DNA of 64,000 nucleotides from Candidatus Sumerlaeaceae bacterium (GCA_026418615.1 JAOAAY010000014.1:22934-86933); one strand, 5' to 3'; numbered from the stretch's first letter, positions 8,062 through 16,815 are shown. Notes: generated from the sequence alone by a model not told the origin. Program-made: numbers and translations.

Positions 8062-9111
8062 CTACAAGGCCCGCAACTTGGCTGCCAGTTCCGACGCTGT
8101 CAGTCGGTCGGTGAATTGCTGGAGAGGCTGGCCGGCACTGTTGTAGACATTGATGGTTCCGGCCCGGAAAACACCGAGTCGGTAAGCCATGTCCGTATTG
8201 CGCTGAAAGTCGAATCGGACGAGAACGAAATTGGTGGCCAGAATGCTTGATACCACGGGATCAGTAAAGACTTGCTCGTCGTAGTAGCGGGAGGTCGCGC
8301 TCTCTGGCGCCGCAAAGAACACGAAGATTTTTCGGCCAGTTTGGGAGGCTAACTGCTGGCCGCGCGCGATGTCGTCCACCCAACTCAGTTGGACGGGTGC
8401 CGATGGAGACAGCCCCGGCAGGCTCGGGGTACCGACGGCTGCGGTCAGCGGTGGGGCTGACGGTGTGGGGGCTGCGAGGCTGGTCCCGGGCGATCCGGGG
8501 ATCCAGATGGCCGTTTCAGGAAGCGGCGTGGTGGTAAACCGCACCGCGTCGGCGTAGACTTGACCAAAATTTTTAGTGTCCAGCGGCTGCACGGTTTGAT
8601 CCACTGAGAGAACAACACCCTGTCCCTCGCCGGCCTTAAACTCGAAATCGCCAAGCAGAACCCACTTGTTGGCGTTAGCGATGCCGGAAACGCTCCCCCA
8701 GCCATCCTGCTGCACGGATTTGGTGGTTTCCCCGCCGGCGTGCTTGATGGTGTAGTAAACCGGCGCCGCATTGGCGGCGCGAGGCCAAGTGGTGTAAACA
8801 TAGTAGCGACCGGCTTCTGTGAACACAGGCGAGAACGAAACCGCCGCCGCCTCATTGCGTCGGTTCGCGCCCGTCGGGTCGACGAACGCGAATTTGCGAG
8901 ATCCACAGGTGCCTTGGGGCGTGAGGTCAATGGCACTGCTTTTGGCCGTCTGGGGGGGCACCTGACTATCAACCCAGTTACCAGCCAGCTCCTTGTACCA
9001 CTGGTTGTTTTTTCCCTCGGCGCGAGACTCGATGATGATGTCCGCGGCAGGCACATCCGACGCCCCCAACAAGCAGCCGAGTATGACAGCAAGCCCCAAG
9101 CCTCGTTTCAT
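8062..9111 (-). CDS. Exported golvesin-like domain protein with thioredoxin-like C-terminus
   Basis: The protein has 349 residues from ATG at 9111 (AAGGGAGA 10 nt upstream). Residues 1-23 form a signal peptide (MKRGLGLAVILGCLLGASDV...AA). Residues about 30-175 resemble the golvesin/xanthan-lyase C-terminal-like beta domain: RYYVYTTWP, YYTIKHAGG, VYADAVRFT. A Pro/Ala linker follows. Residues about 240-349 look like a thioredoxin-fold domain (KIFVFFAAPES, NFVLVRFDFQRN, GTINVYNSAGQPL) without a CxxC motif, so thiol redox chemistry is unlikely. The same beta domain recurs inside the large amidase at 40525-45435. It faces thyX tail to tail with a 24-nt gap. Its function is unknown. Confidence 0.75.
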   Translation of the reverse strand: MKRGLGLAVILGCLLGASDVPAADIIIESRAEGKNNQWYKELAGNWVDSQVPPQTAKSSAIDLTPQGTCGSRKFAFVDPTGANRRNEAAAVSFSPVFTEAGRYYVYTTWPRAANAAPVYYTIKHAGGETTKSVQQDGWGSVSGIANANKWVLLGDFEFKAGEGQGVVLSVDQTVQPLDTKNFGQVYADAVRFTTTPLPETAIWIPGSPGTSLAAPTPSAPPLTAAVGTPSLPGLSPSAPVQLSWVDDIARGQQLASQTGRKIFVFFAAPESATSRYYDEQVFTDPVVSSILATNFVLVRFDFQRNTDMAYRLGVFRAGTINVYNSAGQPLQQFTDRLTASELAAKLRAL

Positions 9112-9270
9112 GGCGACGAAGTCTCCCTTTACGAATGAGCACGCCCTAGAATATGTTCCCATTCGCGGAAGAGACACATAAGAAGAGGTGTCGGGCAACA
9201 AAAAATCCTGCCTTGCATTGTGTTCTGCCCGGACTTGCGGTACTGGCAGTCCGATGAGGGGCGCATTCGC

Positions 9271-9299
9271 TTGACATGCCTCGGAGCGGTTCATTGATA
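9271..9299 (+). promoter_or_regulatory. Candidate sigma-70 promoter of the ABC exporter operon
   Basis: A perfect -35 box TTGACA (9271-9276) is followed after 17 nt by TTGATA (9294-9299), a poor -10 match. It lies 32-60 nt upstream of the ATPase start at 9331, the position expected for a promoter with a short leader. Confidence 0.4.
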
Positions 9300-9303
9300 G
9301 CGG

Positions 9304-9321
9304 GCGATTTTGTAAAATCGC
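9304..9321. promoter_or_regulatory. Perfect 18-nt palindrome, candidate operator
   Basis: GCGATTTTGTAAAATCGC reads the same on both strands apart from its GT centre. It sits just after the candidate -10 box and before the GGGGA ribosome site of the ABC ATPase gene, where a bound repressor would block transcription. It is the longest perfect palindrome I noticed in the window. The regulator is unknown. Confidence 0.55.
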
Positions 9322-9330
9322 GGGGACTCC

Positions 9331-10329
9331 ATGATCGTTGTTGAAACGAATAAACTGAGCAAGATTTACACCCACGATTTCATTGATGTGGAGCACGGGC
9401 GGTTGCGCTTCAATTTCATGCGCCGCACGGTGGCTCTGGCTGATCTCGACTTGCAGGTTGGCAAAGGAGAGATCGTAGGCTTGCTCGGACCCAACGGGGC
9501 TGGCAAGTCGACCACGATCAAGATTCTGATGGGCATTCTCTTTCCCAGCAGCGGTTCTGCCAAATTGATGGGCCGGCCTCTGGGCGACAAGGCGGTCAAG
9601 GCCAAGATCGGCTTTCTTCCCGAGAATCCCTTCTTTTACGACTACCTCAAGGGCGAGGAGTTTCTGGATTATTATGGCCAACTCTACGGCATGTCCAAGG
9701 CCGATCGGCGCAAGCGGATCCGGGAATTATTTGACTATGTGGGGCTCCCCGATCATGCGCCCAACCTTCCCCTGAAGGGTTACTCGAAAGGCATGTTGCA
9801 ACGCATCGGTTTGGCCCAAGCGATCTTGAACGATCCGGAAGTGGTCGTGTTGGATGAGCCGCAGTCGGGGCTCGACCCCCTCGGGCGCAAGGAGATACGG
9901 GACATCATCCTGTCACTTAAGGATCGCGGCAAGACGGTGTTTTTCTCGTCGCATGTGTTGTCGGATGCCGAGTTGATCTGCGACCGGGTGGCGATCCTCA
10001 ACAAGGGGCGGCTCGTGGCTCAAGGCGAACTGGGGCATCTGCTCAGTTCGAAAATCAAAGACTACGAAGTCATTGTGACGGGAATGCGCAAGGAATCGGT
10101 GGAAGCGCTTCGGCCGCATGCGATCAAGTGCATCGAGCGCGACGCGGATGTGCTGTTCATCTTTGAGAAGGAGGATGATGTGCGGGAGGTTTTGCGCCGC
10201 GTGATTGACGAAAACGCCCGGCTGGTTTCGGTGACGCCGCGGCGCGACACCCTCGAGGAATATTTCATCCGCGAGGTGACGCGCGGGCCGGGTGCGGCGG
10301 AGACCGGTGCGCAGGGAGGTGCTGCCTGA
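9331..10329 (+). CDS. ABC transporter ATP-binding protein (ABC-2 exporter)
   Basis: The protein has 332 residues; GGGGA lies 4 nt before the ATG. Walker A is GPNGAGKST, the signature reads YSKGMLQRIG, Walker B is VVVLDEPQSGLD (Gln where Thr is usual), and the H-loop is SSH. The C-terminal 100 residues form a CcmA-type extra domain with an Ala/Gly-rich tail. It overlaps the next gene, the permease, by one base (TGATG), so the two are translationally coupled. The substrate is unknown. It probably exports a lipid, polysaccharide or peptide, or acts in membrane maintenance. Confidence 0.92.
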   Translation: MIVVETNKLSKIYTHDFIDVEHGRLRFNFMRRTVALADLDLQVGKGEIVGLLGPNGAGKSTTIKILMGILFPSSGSAKLMGRPLGDKAVKAKIGFLPENPFFYDYLKGEEFLDYYGQLYGMSKADRRKRIRELFDYVGLPDHAPNLPLKGYSKGMLQRIGLAQAILNDPEVVVLDEPQSGLDPLGRKEIRDIILSLKDRGKTVFFSSHVLSDAELICDRVAILNKGRLVAQGELGHLLSSKIKDYEVIVTGMRKESVEALRPHAIKCIERDADVLFIFEKEDDVREVLRRVIDENARLVSVTPRRDTLEEYFIREVTRGPGAAETGAQGGAA

Positions 10330-11309
10330 TGGGAAAGGTTCTGGCCATCGCGCTCAATACCTTCAAGGAGGCCGTGCGCAACAAGGTCCTGTACTTCCTG
10401 CTGATCTTTGCCCTGCTCATCATGGGTTTCTCCACTTTTATCAGCGACCTCTCCATCGCGGCGCCGGAGAAACTCATCAAGGACCTCGGCCTGGCTTCCA
10501 TCGACTTCTTCGGCTTCCTGATTGCGGTTTTTGTCGGCATCTATCTAATTTACAACGAGATTGAGCGCAAAACGATTTACACGATTGTCTCGAAGCCGAT
10601 CGACCGGCACCAGTTCGTTCTCGGCAAATACTTCGGCCTGCTGATCACGATTTATGTGAACATGGCCATCATGAGCGTCTTTTTCTTCGCGGTGCTGTAC
10701 TTCCGCGATGCGACCTCGCAGGACAAGATCATGGACCTGATCAACCCCGAGGTCAACGGGGTGCGCCAGCCGGTGGAAAACGCCGAGTCGCTGTATTACT
10801 GGTATCATTTTAAAATGTTTTTTATAGCCTGCGGCAAGGCAGTCGTCACGCTGTTCGGGTACTCGGAGCCGATCACTTTCCATCTGATGCGTGTGATCGG
10901 GATGAGCGCGCTGGGCTTGGCCATCATCACGGCGTTCGCCATCCTGTACTCGACCTTCTCGACGCCGACGCTGAGCGCGGTGTTCACCTTCCTGACCTTT
11001 GTGGTCGGCAATTTGTGCGAGGATCTGCTGCGATACGCGGAGCGGCTCGCACGCAATGCAGGCGGGTTGCAGAACCTGTCAGGGCCGGATGTGCTCAAGT
11101 ATTGGTTTGTGACGATCGCGATGCACATCACGCCGAACCTGGCGCTGTTCAACAAGCGATCCGAGGCGATCTACGACAAATGGGATGTCATGGCCCAGAC
11201 GGAGCGGTTTGTGGCCATTGACCCGGTGCAAGTCGCCTACGGGCTTGTTTATGTGGGCGGGGTGCTGTGCCTGTCGTGCCTGATCTTCAATCGCCGCAAT
11301 TTCAAGTGA
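10329..11309 (+). CDS. ABC-2 type transport permease
   Basis: The protein has 326 residues. The N-terminus MGKVLAIALNTFKEAVRNKV is the usual cytoplasmic lead-in of ABC-2 permeases. Six hydrophobic segments follow (near residues 17-33, 60-80, 105-125, 165-185, 200-235 and 300-318). Residues EIERKTIYTIVSKPIDRHQF form the coupling loop expected after the second segment. It starts on the stop codon of its ATPase and is followed by a gene one nucleotide after its stop, making a three-gene operon. Confidence 0.9.
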   Translation: MGKVLAIALNTFKEAVRNKVLYFLLIFALLIMGFSTFISDLSIAAPEKLIKDLGLASIDFFGFLIAVFVGIYLIYNEIERKTIYTIVSKPIDRHQFVLGKYFGLLITIYVNMAIMSVFFFAVLYFRDATSQDKIMDLINPEVNGVRQPVENAESLYYWYHFKMFFIACGKAVVTLFGYSEPITFHLMRVIGMSALGLAIITAFAILYSTFSTPTLSAVFTFLTFVVGNLCEDLLRYAERLARNAGGLQNLSGPDVLKYWFVTIAMHITPNLALFNKRSEAIYDKWDVMAQTERFVAIDPVQVAYGLVYVGGVLCLSCLIFNRRNFK

Positions 11310-11310
11310 T

Positions 11311-12621
11311 ATGACGATGCCCGGCCGTCTGAAAACCCTTTTTGTGTTCGTTCTCTTGGTTGCGTGTGTCGCCGTGGCGACGACCATCCAGCACCGTCAG
11401 TTGAAGAAGGTCGCGCTGAGTCCGCCGTTTCATGACACTTGGTCTTTGTCTGGTCGCAGCGCGGCCGTCATTGATGCGCTGGCGCTGGGGTACGACCTCG
11501 TGGTCGCGGATTTTCTTTGGCTGCGGGCCATCCAGTCGTTTGGCGGGCGCGGAATGACCAACCGTGACTGGCGTCCGGTTTACGATCAGTTCGACACCAT
11601 CACGGAACTCGACCCGTATTTCGAGAGTGCCTACACTTTCGGCAATCTGGTCATCGGGGACGAGGGCGGACGCCAGCGCGAGGGTTTGCGCCTGCTCGAT
11701 AAGGGCATGAATAAGATGATCTATGGCTATCGCATCCCCTTCGAGGCCATGTATGTGGCGCATTGGCAGATGGGTGACACGCGGCTGGCGCGCTGGTACG
11801 GCCGCATAGCCAGCAAGCGGCGCAATGCCCCCGACTGGGTGCCTCGGATCGTGGCTTACCTCGATGTGCAATCGGGGCAGTTTTACATCGGCTTCGACCG
11901 CTTCACGGGCAATCTGCTCGAGGGGCTGGATGCGGACGATGCCGTGCTGCGGCGCGTGGCGCTGCGCAAGGTGGCCGAGGCCGTGGACAAATGGAGCAAA
12001 GACCAAATCTTGCGCGCATATGACGAGTACACTTCGGCTACGGGGCAGCCGCCCGTAACCGTGGAGCAACTGGCCGGACAGCCGGCGCTGCAGAATTATG
12101 AGATTGCCTCGATGACGCGTCTGCTGGCGAAAATCGAAGTGCTTCAGCGGCGGCTCGGCAGGCCGTCGTTGCTCGAGACCGTGCCAGAAATCGGAACCAT
12201 CGTTCTGCCGACGCCTCAGGAGTTGGCCGAGGCGGAGGCCGCCACATCCCAGACGCTTGCTGTCAAGGATTTGCGTTCGCTGCAAAACGAGGTCTTCAGA
12301 TATGCGCTCACGCGCCGTTCCGGAATACCCCCGGAACCGTTTGGTGACCGGTATGTGATCAACCAGACGATGGTAGGTTACCCGCATGCAGATCGAGAGA
12401 ATCTTGTCGTCACGGAGACTGAGCGCCGGGATTTCCTGAAGCAAATCCTCGGTGCGTTGCGAGCGATCACGGCGGAACGCCGCGACGAACTCGGCCGTAA
12501 TCCGCAATCGTGGCGCGAGGTGTTCTTCACCGATTTCAACACGACTGAGCCGTACGGCGGCAAGTGGGAGTACGATCCCGCCACGGCCGTCATCCGATCC
12601 ACCTCGCATCCGGATCTCTGA
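11311..12621 (+). CDS. Membrane-anchored hypothetical protein of the ABC operon
   Basis: The protein has 436 residues with one N-terminal membrane segment (about residues 8-26, LFVFVLLVACVAVA). The soluble part shows a helical, TPR-like pattern (YDQFDTITELDPYFESAYTF; later helix pairs to about residue 300) that I cannot assign to a named family. A conserved-looking stretch ALGYDLVVADFLWLRAIQSF precedes it. The start codon follows the permease stop with one nucleotide between, so it is almost certainly co-expressed with the exporter and may be its periplasmic partner. Function not assigned. Confidence 0.75.
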   Translation: MTMPGRLKTLFVFVLLVACVAVATTIQHRQLKKVALSPPFHDTWSLSGRSAAVIDALALGYDLVVADFLWLRAIQSFGGRGMTNRDWRPVYDQFDTITELDPYFESAYTFGNLVIGDEGGRQREGLRLLDKGMNKMIYGYRIPFEAMYVAHWQMGDTRLARWYGRIASKRRNAPDWVPRIVAYLDVQSGQFYIGFDRFTGNLLEGLDADDAVLRRVALRKVAEAVDKWSKDQILRAYDEYTSATGQPPVTVEQLAGQPALQNYEIASMTRLLAKIEVLQRRLGRPSLLETVPEIGTIVLPTPQELAEAEAATSQTLAVKDLRSLQNEVFRYALTRRSGIPPEPFGDRYVINQTMVGYPHADRENLVVTETERRDFLKQILGALRAITAERRDELGRNPQSWREVFFTDFNTTEPYGGKWEYDPATAVIRSTSHPDL

Positions 12622-12650
12622 GGCGCTCCCAGCGGCGTTGACAGGGCTGT

Positions 12651-12674
12651 GTCCCGGCTGCGTGATGCCGGGAC
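12651..12674 (+). promoter_or_regulatory. 8-bp hairpin abutting the GNAT ribosome binding site
   Basis: GTCCCGGC (12651-12658) and GCCGGGAC (12667-12674) form a perfect stem with an 8-nt loop. The next bases, GGAGGG (12675-12680), are the ribosome site of the GNAT gene. There is no T-run, so it does not look like a terminator for the gene before it. It may shape translation or RNA stability. Confidence 0.4.
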
Positions 12675-12685
12675 GGAGGGCACAC

Positions 12686-13648
12686 ATGATGAAGACTGAG
12701 ACCGGGATCGCGCTCCGCCCCTTTGAGGGACGCGACACAGGTGCGGTGCTGGAGTGCTGGGCGGAGGCTCTTCCGCTCGACGCGGTGAACTTGGACACTT
12801 TCGAGCGCAAGGTGCTGCTCGACCAGAACTTCGAGACAGGCAGCCTGACGCTTGCCGAAGTGGATGGGCGGATTGCCGGGTTCATTGTCTGTTTCGTGCT
12901 GAACAAGCCCATCGAAAAGGTTGGGCACCGCGAAGACACGGGGTTCATCACGGCTTTCGGTGTGGCCCCTTGGGCGCGGGGACGAGGCGCCGGCAAGGCG
13001 CTGCTGGCGGCAGCCGAGGCGTTCTTCCGGTCACGCGGACGCAGTCTGGCGGTGATTGCGCCGTATACGCCTAACTATTTTGTGCCGGGCGTGGACAAGG
13101 AGCGATATGCCGACGGCGTGGCGTTCCTTCAACGGCGCGGTTTCGAGGAGTACTCGGAGGGCATCGCGGCCGATGCGTTGATCTCGACCTTTGAAATCCC
13201 AGCCGAGGTGCTGGAGAAGGAGCGGCAACTGGCGGCGGAGGGAATTGTCATCCGGCCGTACGAGCGAGGCGACCTTGTCCACTACATCGAGTTCCAGCGG
13301 GCTCTGATGCCCGGTCCGTGGGTGGAGGATGCGCGGCGTAACTTGCTCGAATTGACGCACGGGCGTTTCCCCTGCGATGCGATCTGGCTGGCTGTAGACC
13401 GCGGAAAGATCATCGGTTTCTGTCAGCACGAGCACGAACACTTCGGGCCGTTTGGCGTGTCGGACGCCTATCAGGGCCGGGGGATTGGCAGCGTGCTGCT
13501 GGCGCGGACCTTGTTTTCGATGCGGGTGCGCGGCTGCCACTCGGCTTGGGTTTTGTGGACGGGCGAGCGGGCTTTAAAAGGGGTTTACGGCAGGCTTGGC
13601 TTTCGCCTCACCCGCCGTTTTGCCATCATGCGCAAGCCGCTGGGGTGA
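12686..13648 (+). CDS. Tandem GNAT-family N-acetyltransferase
   Basis: The protein has 320 residues. Two adjacent ATG codons (12686, 12689) follow GGAGGG; in-frame codons further upstream lack such a site. Two GNAT domains are visible, each with the acetyl-CoA binding pattern: GVAPWARGRGAGKALL at about residue 92 and GVSDAYQGRGIGSVLL at about residue 259. The enzyme would transfer an acetyl group from acetyl-CoA to an amine; the substrate cannot be told. Two-domain GNATs are known in mycothiol synthase and several antibiotic-acetylating families, but no specific motif links it to these. It converges with the next gene, 13 nt apart. Confidence 0.85.
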   Translation: MMKTETGIALRPFEGRDTGAVLECWAEALPLDAVNLDTFERKVLLDQNFETGSLTLAEVDGRIAGFIVCFVLNKPIEKVGHREDTGFITAFGVAPWARGRGAGKALLAAAEAFFRSRGRSLAVIAPYTPNYFVPGVDKERYADGVAFLQRRGFEEYSEGIAADALISTFEIPAEVLEKERQLAAEGIVIRPYERGDLVHYIEFQRALMPGPWVEDARRNLLELTHGRFPCDAIWLAVDRGKIIGFCQHEHEHFGPFGVSDAYQGRGIGSVLLARTLFSMRVRGCHSAWVLWTGERALKGVYGRLGFRLTRRFAIMRKPLG

Positions 13649-13661
13649 CCAGCGCGACTGA

Positions 13662-14432
13662 TCAGTTTTTGACGCGGGGTCGCCGCAGTTCGAGGCGGGT
13701 CGCGGCGTGCCCGCCAACAGCCGGCAGTGGCAGGGACGGACGCCGCAGAGAACAATGGCCGGAGAGGGCCTCGCGAACCACGGCGTCCAAGTCCACCCGG
13801 AACAGCATGTAGGACACGGAGAGACCGCGCAGGTCGGGCACGGGGTACACGGGCACCGGTCCCACGGCCTCATCTTCGGTGATGTACACGACATACTGAA
13901 CGAGGCGGCCCCGGTCGAGCGCGAGCACCGGAAACGCCCCGACGGGCACCTCGCGCGGCGTGACGACGGCGTCGGGCATCAACCGGACGGCGGTCAAGCA
14001 GGCGTCGAGCCATTGCCAGAAGAAGGGCTGCTCCTTGCGGACTGAGAAGATCACATAGATGGAATGGAGATTGGCGCCCTTCCAGAACGAGCAGAAGTCG
14101 CGGAAGTTGAGGTCGGCGCAAGTGCCCTCGTCGAGACCATACAGCCATATCTGCATGGAGGATTGACGCAGGGATTCCGGACCGTCTGCGGCCGGCCCCC
14201 GCAGCACGCCGACTAGGAAGTCCATCAGGTGGAAGCCGGCCTTGGGGCCGCGCCATGCCTTCGGCAACCGGTCCACTGGCAGGCGCAATGCCACGATCTT
14301 CGTGCCGGTTACGGGGACAGTCTCCCGCGGGAAAACGGGTTCGGCGACGGGCATGGCGTCGGCCGCCGAGACGGCCTTCGCGGCCTTGCGCCGCGAGGTC
14401 GCCTTGCTGCTTGCGGGACGGGGTGATGTCAT
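13662..14432 (-). CDS. Hypothetical protein divergent from a WYL regulator
   Basis: The protein has 256 residues from ATG at 14432, with an ideal GGGAGGT 8 nt upstream. I recognise no family. The first 40 residues are basic and low-complexity (SSKATSRRKAAKA), possibly a nucleic-acid-binding or disordered tail. The rest looks like a folded soluble domain rich in aromatic residues (FRDFCSFWKGANLHSIYVIF, PFFWQWLDACLTAVRL). There is no signal peptide or membrane segment. It shares a 186-nt divergent promoter region with the WYL regulator and is therefore a plausible target of it. It could be an uncharacterised stress or defence protein, but there is no direct evidence. Confidence 0.65.
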   Translation of the reverse strand: MTSPRPASSKATSRRKAAKAVSAADAMPVAEPVFPRETVPVTGTKIVALRLPVDRLPKAWRGPKAGFHLMDFLVGVLRGPAADGPESLRQSSMQIWLYGLDEGTCADLNFRDFCSFWKGANLHSIYVIFSVRKEQPFFWQWLDACLTAVRLMPDAVVTPREVPVGAFPVLALDRGRLVQYVVYITEDEAVGPVPVYPVPDLRGLSVSYMLFRVDLDAVVREALSGHCSLRRPSLPLPAVGGHAATRLELRRPRVKN

Positions 14433-14618
14433 CGTGTGATACCTCCCTTTCTTGTCATCACAATACGGCCGCCATGTGACAAAATAGGTCATGGATTCGC
14501 GCTAAAATCCGGCTCCAATTCACTGACGCGCGGGCTGCCCGAATCGCTTGCATCAAGGCCGTGCGGCGGGTGATGGTTGGGGTGCCGGACGAGCAGCCAA
14601 GCACCGGGGAGAGAGCGC

Positions 14619-15656
14619 ATGCGGGAAGAGACATACACGCGACATTGGCGTATCCTGTGCTTCATTCTCGACAGCCGCAGGGGGAAACTGCTGAGCGAGA
14701 TCAGACGCGATCTGGCCGATCATGGTTTTCATGTGGTGGAGCGCACGGTTCGGCGGGACCTGCAGGCGTTGCAACTTGCCGGGTTCCCTGTTATCAGTGA
14801 AAAGGTGGAACGCGGAACCGTCTGGACTCTGACCAAGGATTACCGGAACCTGCCGCCGACGCCGTTCGGGCTCGACGAGGCGTTTGCCATGCTGGTGGCG
14901 CGGTCGGTGCTTGAGGCGCGCGGGCATGGGCAACTGGCGCGGCAAATCAGTGGAATCGTTGACAAACTGACCACTAAGGCGGCTCCGGAGTTCCGTGAAA
15001 TCATCGCCCGGCTGGAGGGTTCGGTTTACTGCAAGCCTCTGTCGCGGGCGCAGGGTGGTGCCGTGCCCGGTTATTATGACCAGATTGCGCAGGCCATCCA
15101 GGAACAGAAAAAATTGCGGGTCACTTACCGCAGTGCTGCCGGGCGTTTGTCGAAAGGGCGACTGCTGGCTCCCATCAGGCTCTGGATTGACAACCAACAG
15201 ACCTACCTCATCGCATACTGCTACCAGCGGGCGGATGTGCGGATGTTCCTGCTTGGCCGGTTCGAGGCGATGGAGGTGACGGATGAGCGCTTCGAGGTGA
15301 CTTGGAAGTTTGATGCGGAGCAATTTGCCAGTGAATCGTTTGGCGTCTTCCGCACGACGCCCGAGGTCATCGAACTGGAGTTCGACGATATGCTTTCAAG
15401 TTATTTTGATGCGCATCCGCTGCATCCGACGCAGCGCCTGTCGCGCCGTGACGGGCGGTGGAAAATTCAACTGCGTGTCGGCATCAACGAGTCGCTCATC
15501 CACCGTCTTCTCGGGTTTGGTCACCGTGTGCGCGTGGTGAAACCGCGGGCCTTGGCTGACCTTTTGGTGGAACGCCACCGGCAAGCCATTGCAGCCTACG
15601 AGGCGTTGGGTGGCGAGTCGGGCGCCCAGCAGAACCTCCCGCTTGGTTTTGAGTGA
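14619..15656 (+). CDS. WYL-domain transcriptional regulator (YafY/DeoR-like HTH)
   Basis: The protein has 345 residues from ATG at 14619, preceded by GGGGAGAGAG; a TTG at 14577 would add 14 residues and is less likely. Residues about 5-60 form a winged helix-turn-helix (ISE preceded by ERTVRRDLQALQLAGF). Residues about 150-225 are the WYL domain (PIRLWIDNQQTYLIAYCYQR, with WIDN in place of W-Y-L), and residues about 240-330 are the C-terminal WCX extension. WYL regulators sense nucleic acids or other ligands and often control defence or DNA-damage genes. The likely target is the divergent gene at 13662-14432. Confidence 0.9.
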   Translation: MREETYTRHWRILCFILDSRRGKLLSEIRRDLADHGFHVVERTVRRDLQALQLAGFPVISEKVERGTVWTLTKDYRNLPPTPFGLDEAFAMLVARSVLEARGHGQLARQISGIVDKLTTKAAPEFREIIARLEGSVYCKPLSRAQGGAVPGYYDQIAQAIQEQKKLRVTYRSAAGRLSKGRLLAPIRLWIDNQQTYLIAYCYQRADVRMFLLGRFEAMEVTDERFEVTWKFDAEQFASESFGVFRTTPEVIELEFDDMLSSYFDAHPLHPTQRLSRRDGRWKIQLRVGINESLIHRLLGFGHRVRVVKPRALADLLVERHRQAIAAYEALGGESGAQQNLPLGFE

Positions 15657-15700
15657 CAGTGGTGGGCGCCACCGCGCGCGGTATGCCCACGAAAAGGGAA

Positions 15701-15732
15701 TGCCGGAGCCAGCGTTTCGGCGGACTCCGGCA
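15701..15732 (-). terminator. Candidate terminator of the LamG-like gene
   Basis: TGCCGGAG (15701-15708) pairs with CTCCGGCA (15725-15732), with more G/C pairing inside the loop. On the minus strand the stem is followed by TTCCCTTTTC, a weak U-rich tract. It lies 37 nt past the stop of the minus-strand gene at 15769 and could also close the convergent WYL gene. Confidence 0.45.
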
Positions 15733-15768
15733 ATCCTCCAGCAACAGGGAGTGGAGTAGAGGGGTTTC

Positions 15769-16779
15769 TTAGTCGTAAAGCATCCACAGATCCCGGCGTA
15801 CGGCCGCCGGCGGATTGTAACCAGCCGGCAGCACAAAGGTTCCCGGACCGAGAACGCCGGTGCTGATGGCAACGGCGTCCACGGCGCCAAGAAGCCCGCG
15901 GCTTTCGAACTGATTGATGGCCAGGTTCGCGGTTCCGCCTACAAAAAATCCGCTCGAACTGGGCCAACTGCTGTCATACAGAAATCTGTTGCTCCCCGGC
16001 CCGTGTCCGAGGATTTTCGTGCGGGAGATGCTCGGCGTGGCATTAATTGTCGCGGTCGTGACAACCGCTCCGTTCACATAGAGCGTCATCAGGCTGTTGG
16101 CCGGGTCGGCATCGTTGTAATCGAAGGTATACTGGACGAGGTGCCATTGTTTTTCCGGCAGAGGGCCCGGGTTAAAGGCGGCCAGGACAGGCTCCTGCGT
16201 GTCGTTGAAAATGTGCAGGGTGAGGTTGCTCGTGTAAGGGGGCGGAGCGCCCGAACCCCGGATGCGCAGGTTTGTGCGAATGTAGGGCCCTGTCGGCCAC
16301 TCGTCACTCAGGATTCCCTGAATGCCGCCGATGTTGCCGGGAATGTCATTCGTCGCAGCCCAGAAAATCACTTCCCATGTCAGGTCCTGCAGGGGCAGCG
16401 GCTGGAGCATTTCAACGAAAAGCCCCTCCTCGACGCGGTTGATCCCGCTCTCGGTGGTGGGGATGTCGCCGCTTTCGACGAACATGGCGCTACCGCCCTG
16501 CGGGCCGGGCGTGGCGGGAAAACTGGTGCCGTCCGTGCCGTCGGGAACCTTGACCGTCACGCCGTTGTGCGTGCGGATCAGGCTTTTGTATGAAGCAAAG
16601 TAAACATTTGATGCAATAGGCATCGGCTCCGAGGGGTTGAGCGGGTACGGGGCGAAATTGGGAAAAGTTTGCGAGGTGATGTTGTCAAAGTCGGCGTAGA
16701 AGAGCAACCCGGCCTGAGCCGGCTGCACACTGGCCAGCGCCAGCAGCAAGGCGGTGCCGAGGCAGTAAACAGTTTTCAT
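15769..16779 (-). CDS. Exported LamG/concanavalin-like domain protein
   Basis: The protein has 336 residues. Residues 1-23 form a signal peptide (MKTVYCLGTALLLALASVQPAQA), and GLLFYADFDN begins a beta-sandwich typical of LamG/concanavalin A-like lectin domains (LTWEVIFWAATND, WHLVQYTFDYND, SLMTLYVNGAVVTT). Such domains bind carbohydrates or other surface ligands. No catalytic residues and no C-terminal sorting signal (PEP-CTERM, LPXTG) are visible. It lies 112 nt downstream of the pseudopilin on the same strand. The specific ligand is unknown. Confidence 0.75.
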   Translation of the reverse strand: MKTVYCLGTALLLALASVQPAQAGLLFYADFDNITSQTFPNFAPYPLNPSEPMPIASNVYFASYKSLIRTHNGVTVKVPDGTDGTSFPATPGPQGGSAMFVESGDIPTTESGINRVEEGLFVEMLQPLPLQDLTWEVIFWAATNDIPGNIGGIQGILSDEWPTGPYIRTNLRIRGSGAPPPYTSNLTLHIFNDTQEPVLAAFNPGPLPEKQWHLVQYTFDYNDADPANSLMTLYVNGAVVTTATINATPSISRTKILGHGPGSNRFLYDSSWPSSSGFFVGGTANLAINQFESRGLLGAVDAVAISTGVLGPGTFVLPAGYNPPAAVRRDLWMLYD

Positions 16780-16815
16780 GGCTATGCCTTTCCGTCGTTC
16801 ATCGGCGTGGGATGG

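Noticed and set aside
11302..12996. 564-codon antisense open frame
   Set aside because: It runs opposite to the ABC-operon protein and the GNAT gene and is Arg/His-rich, as expected of a shadow frame.
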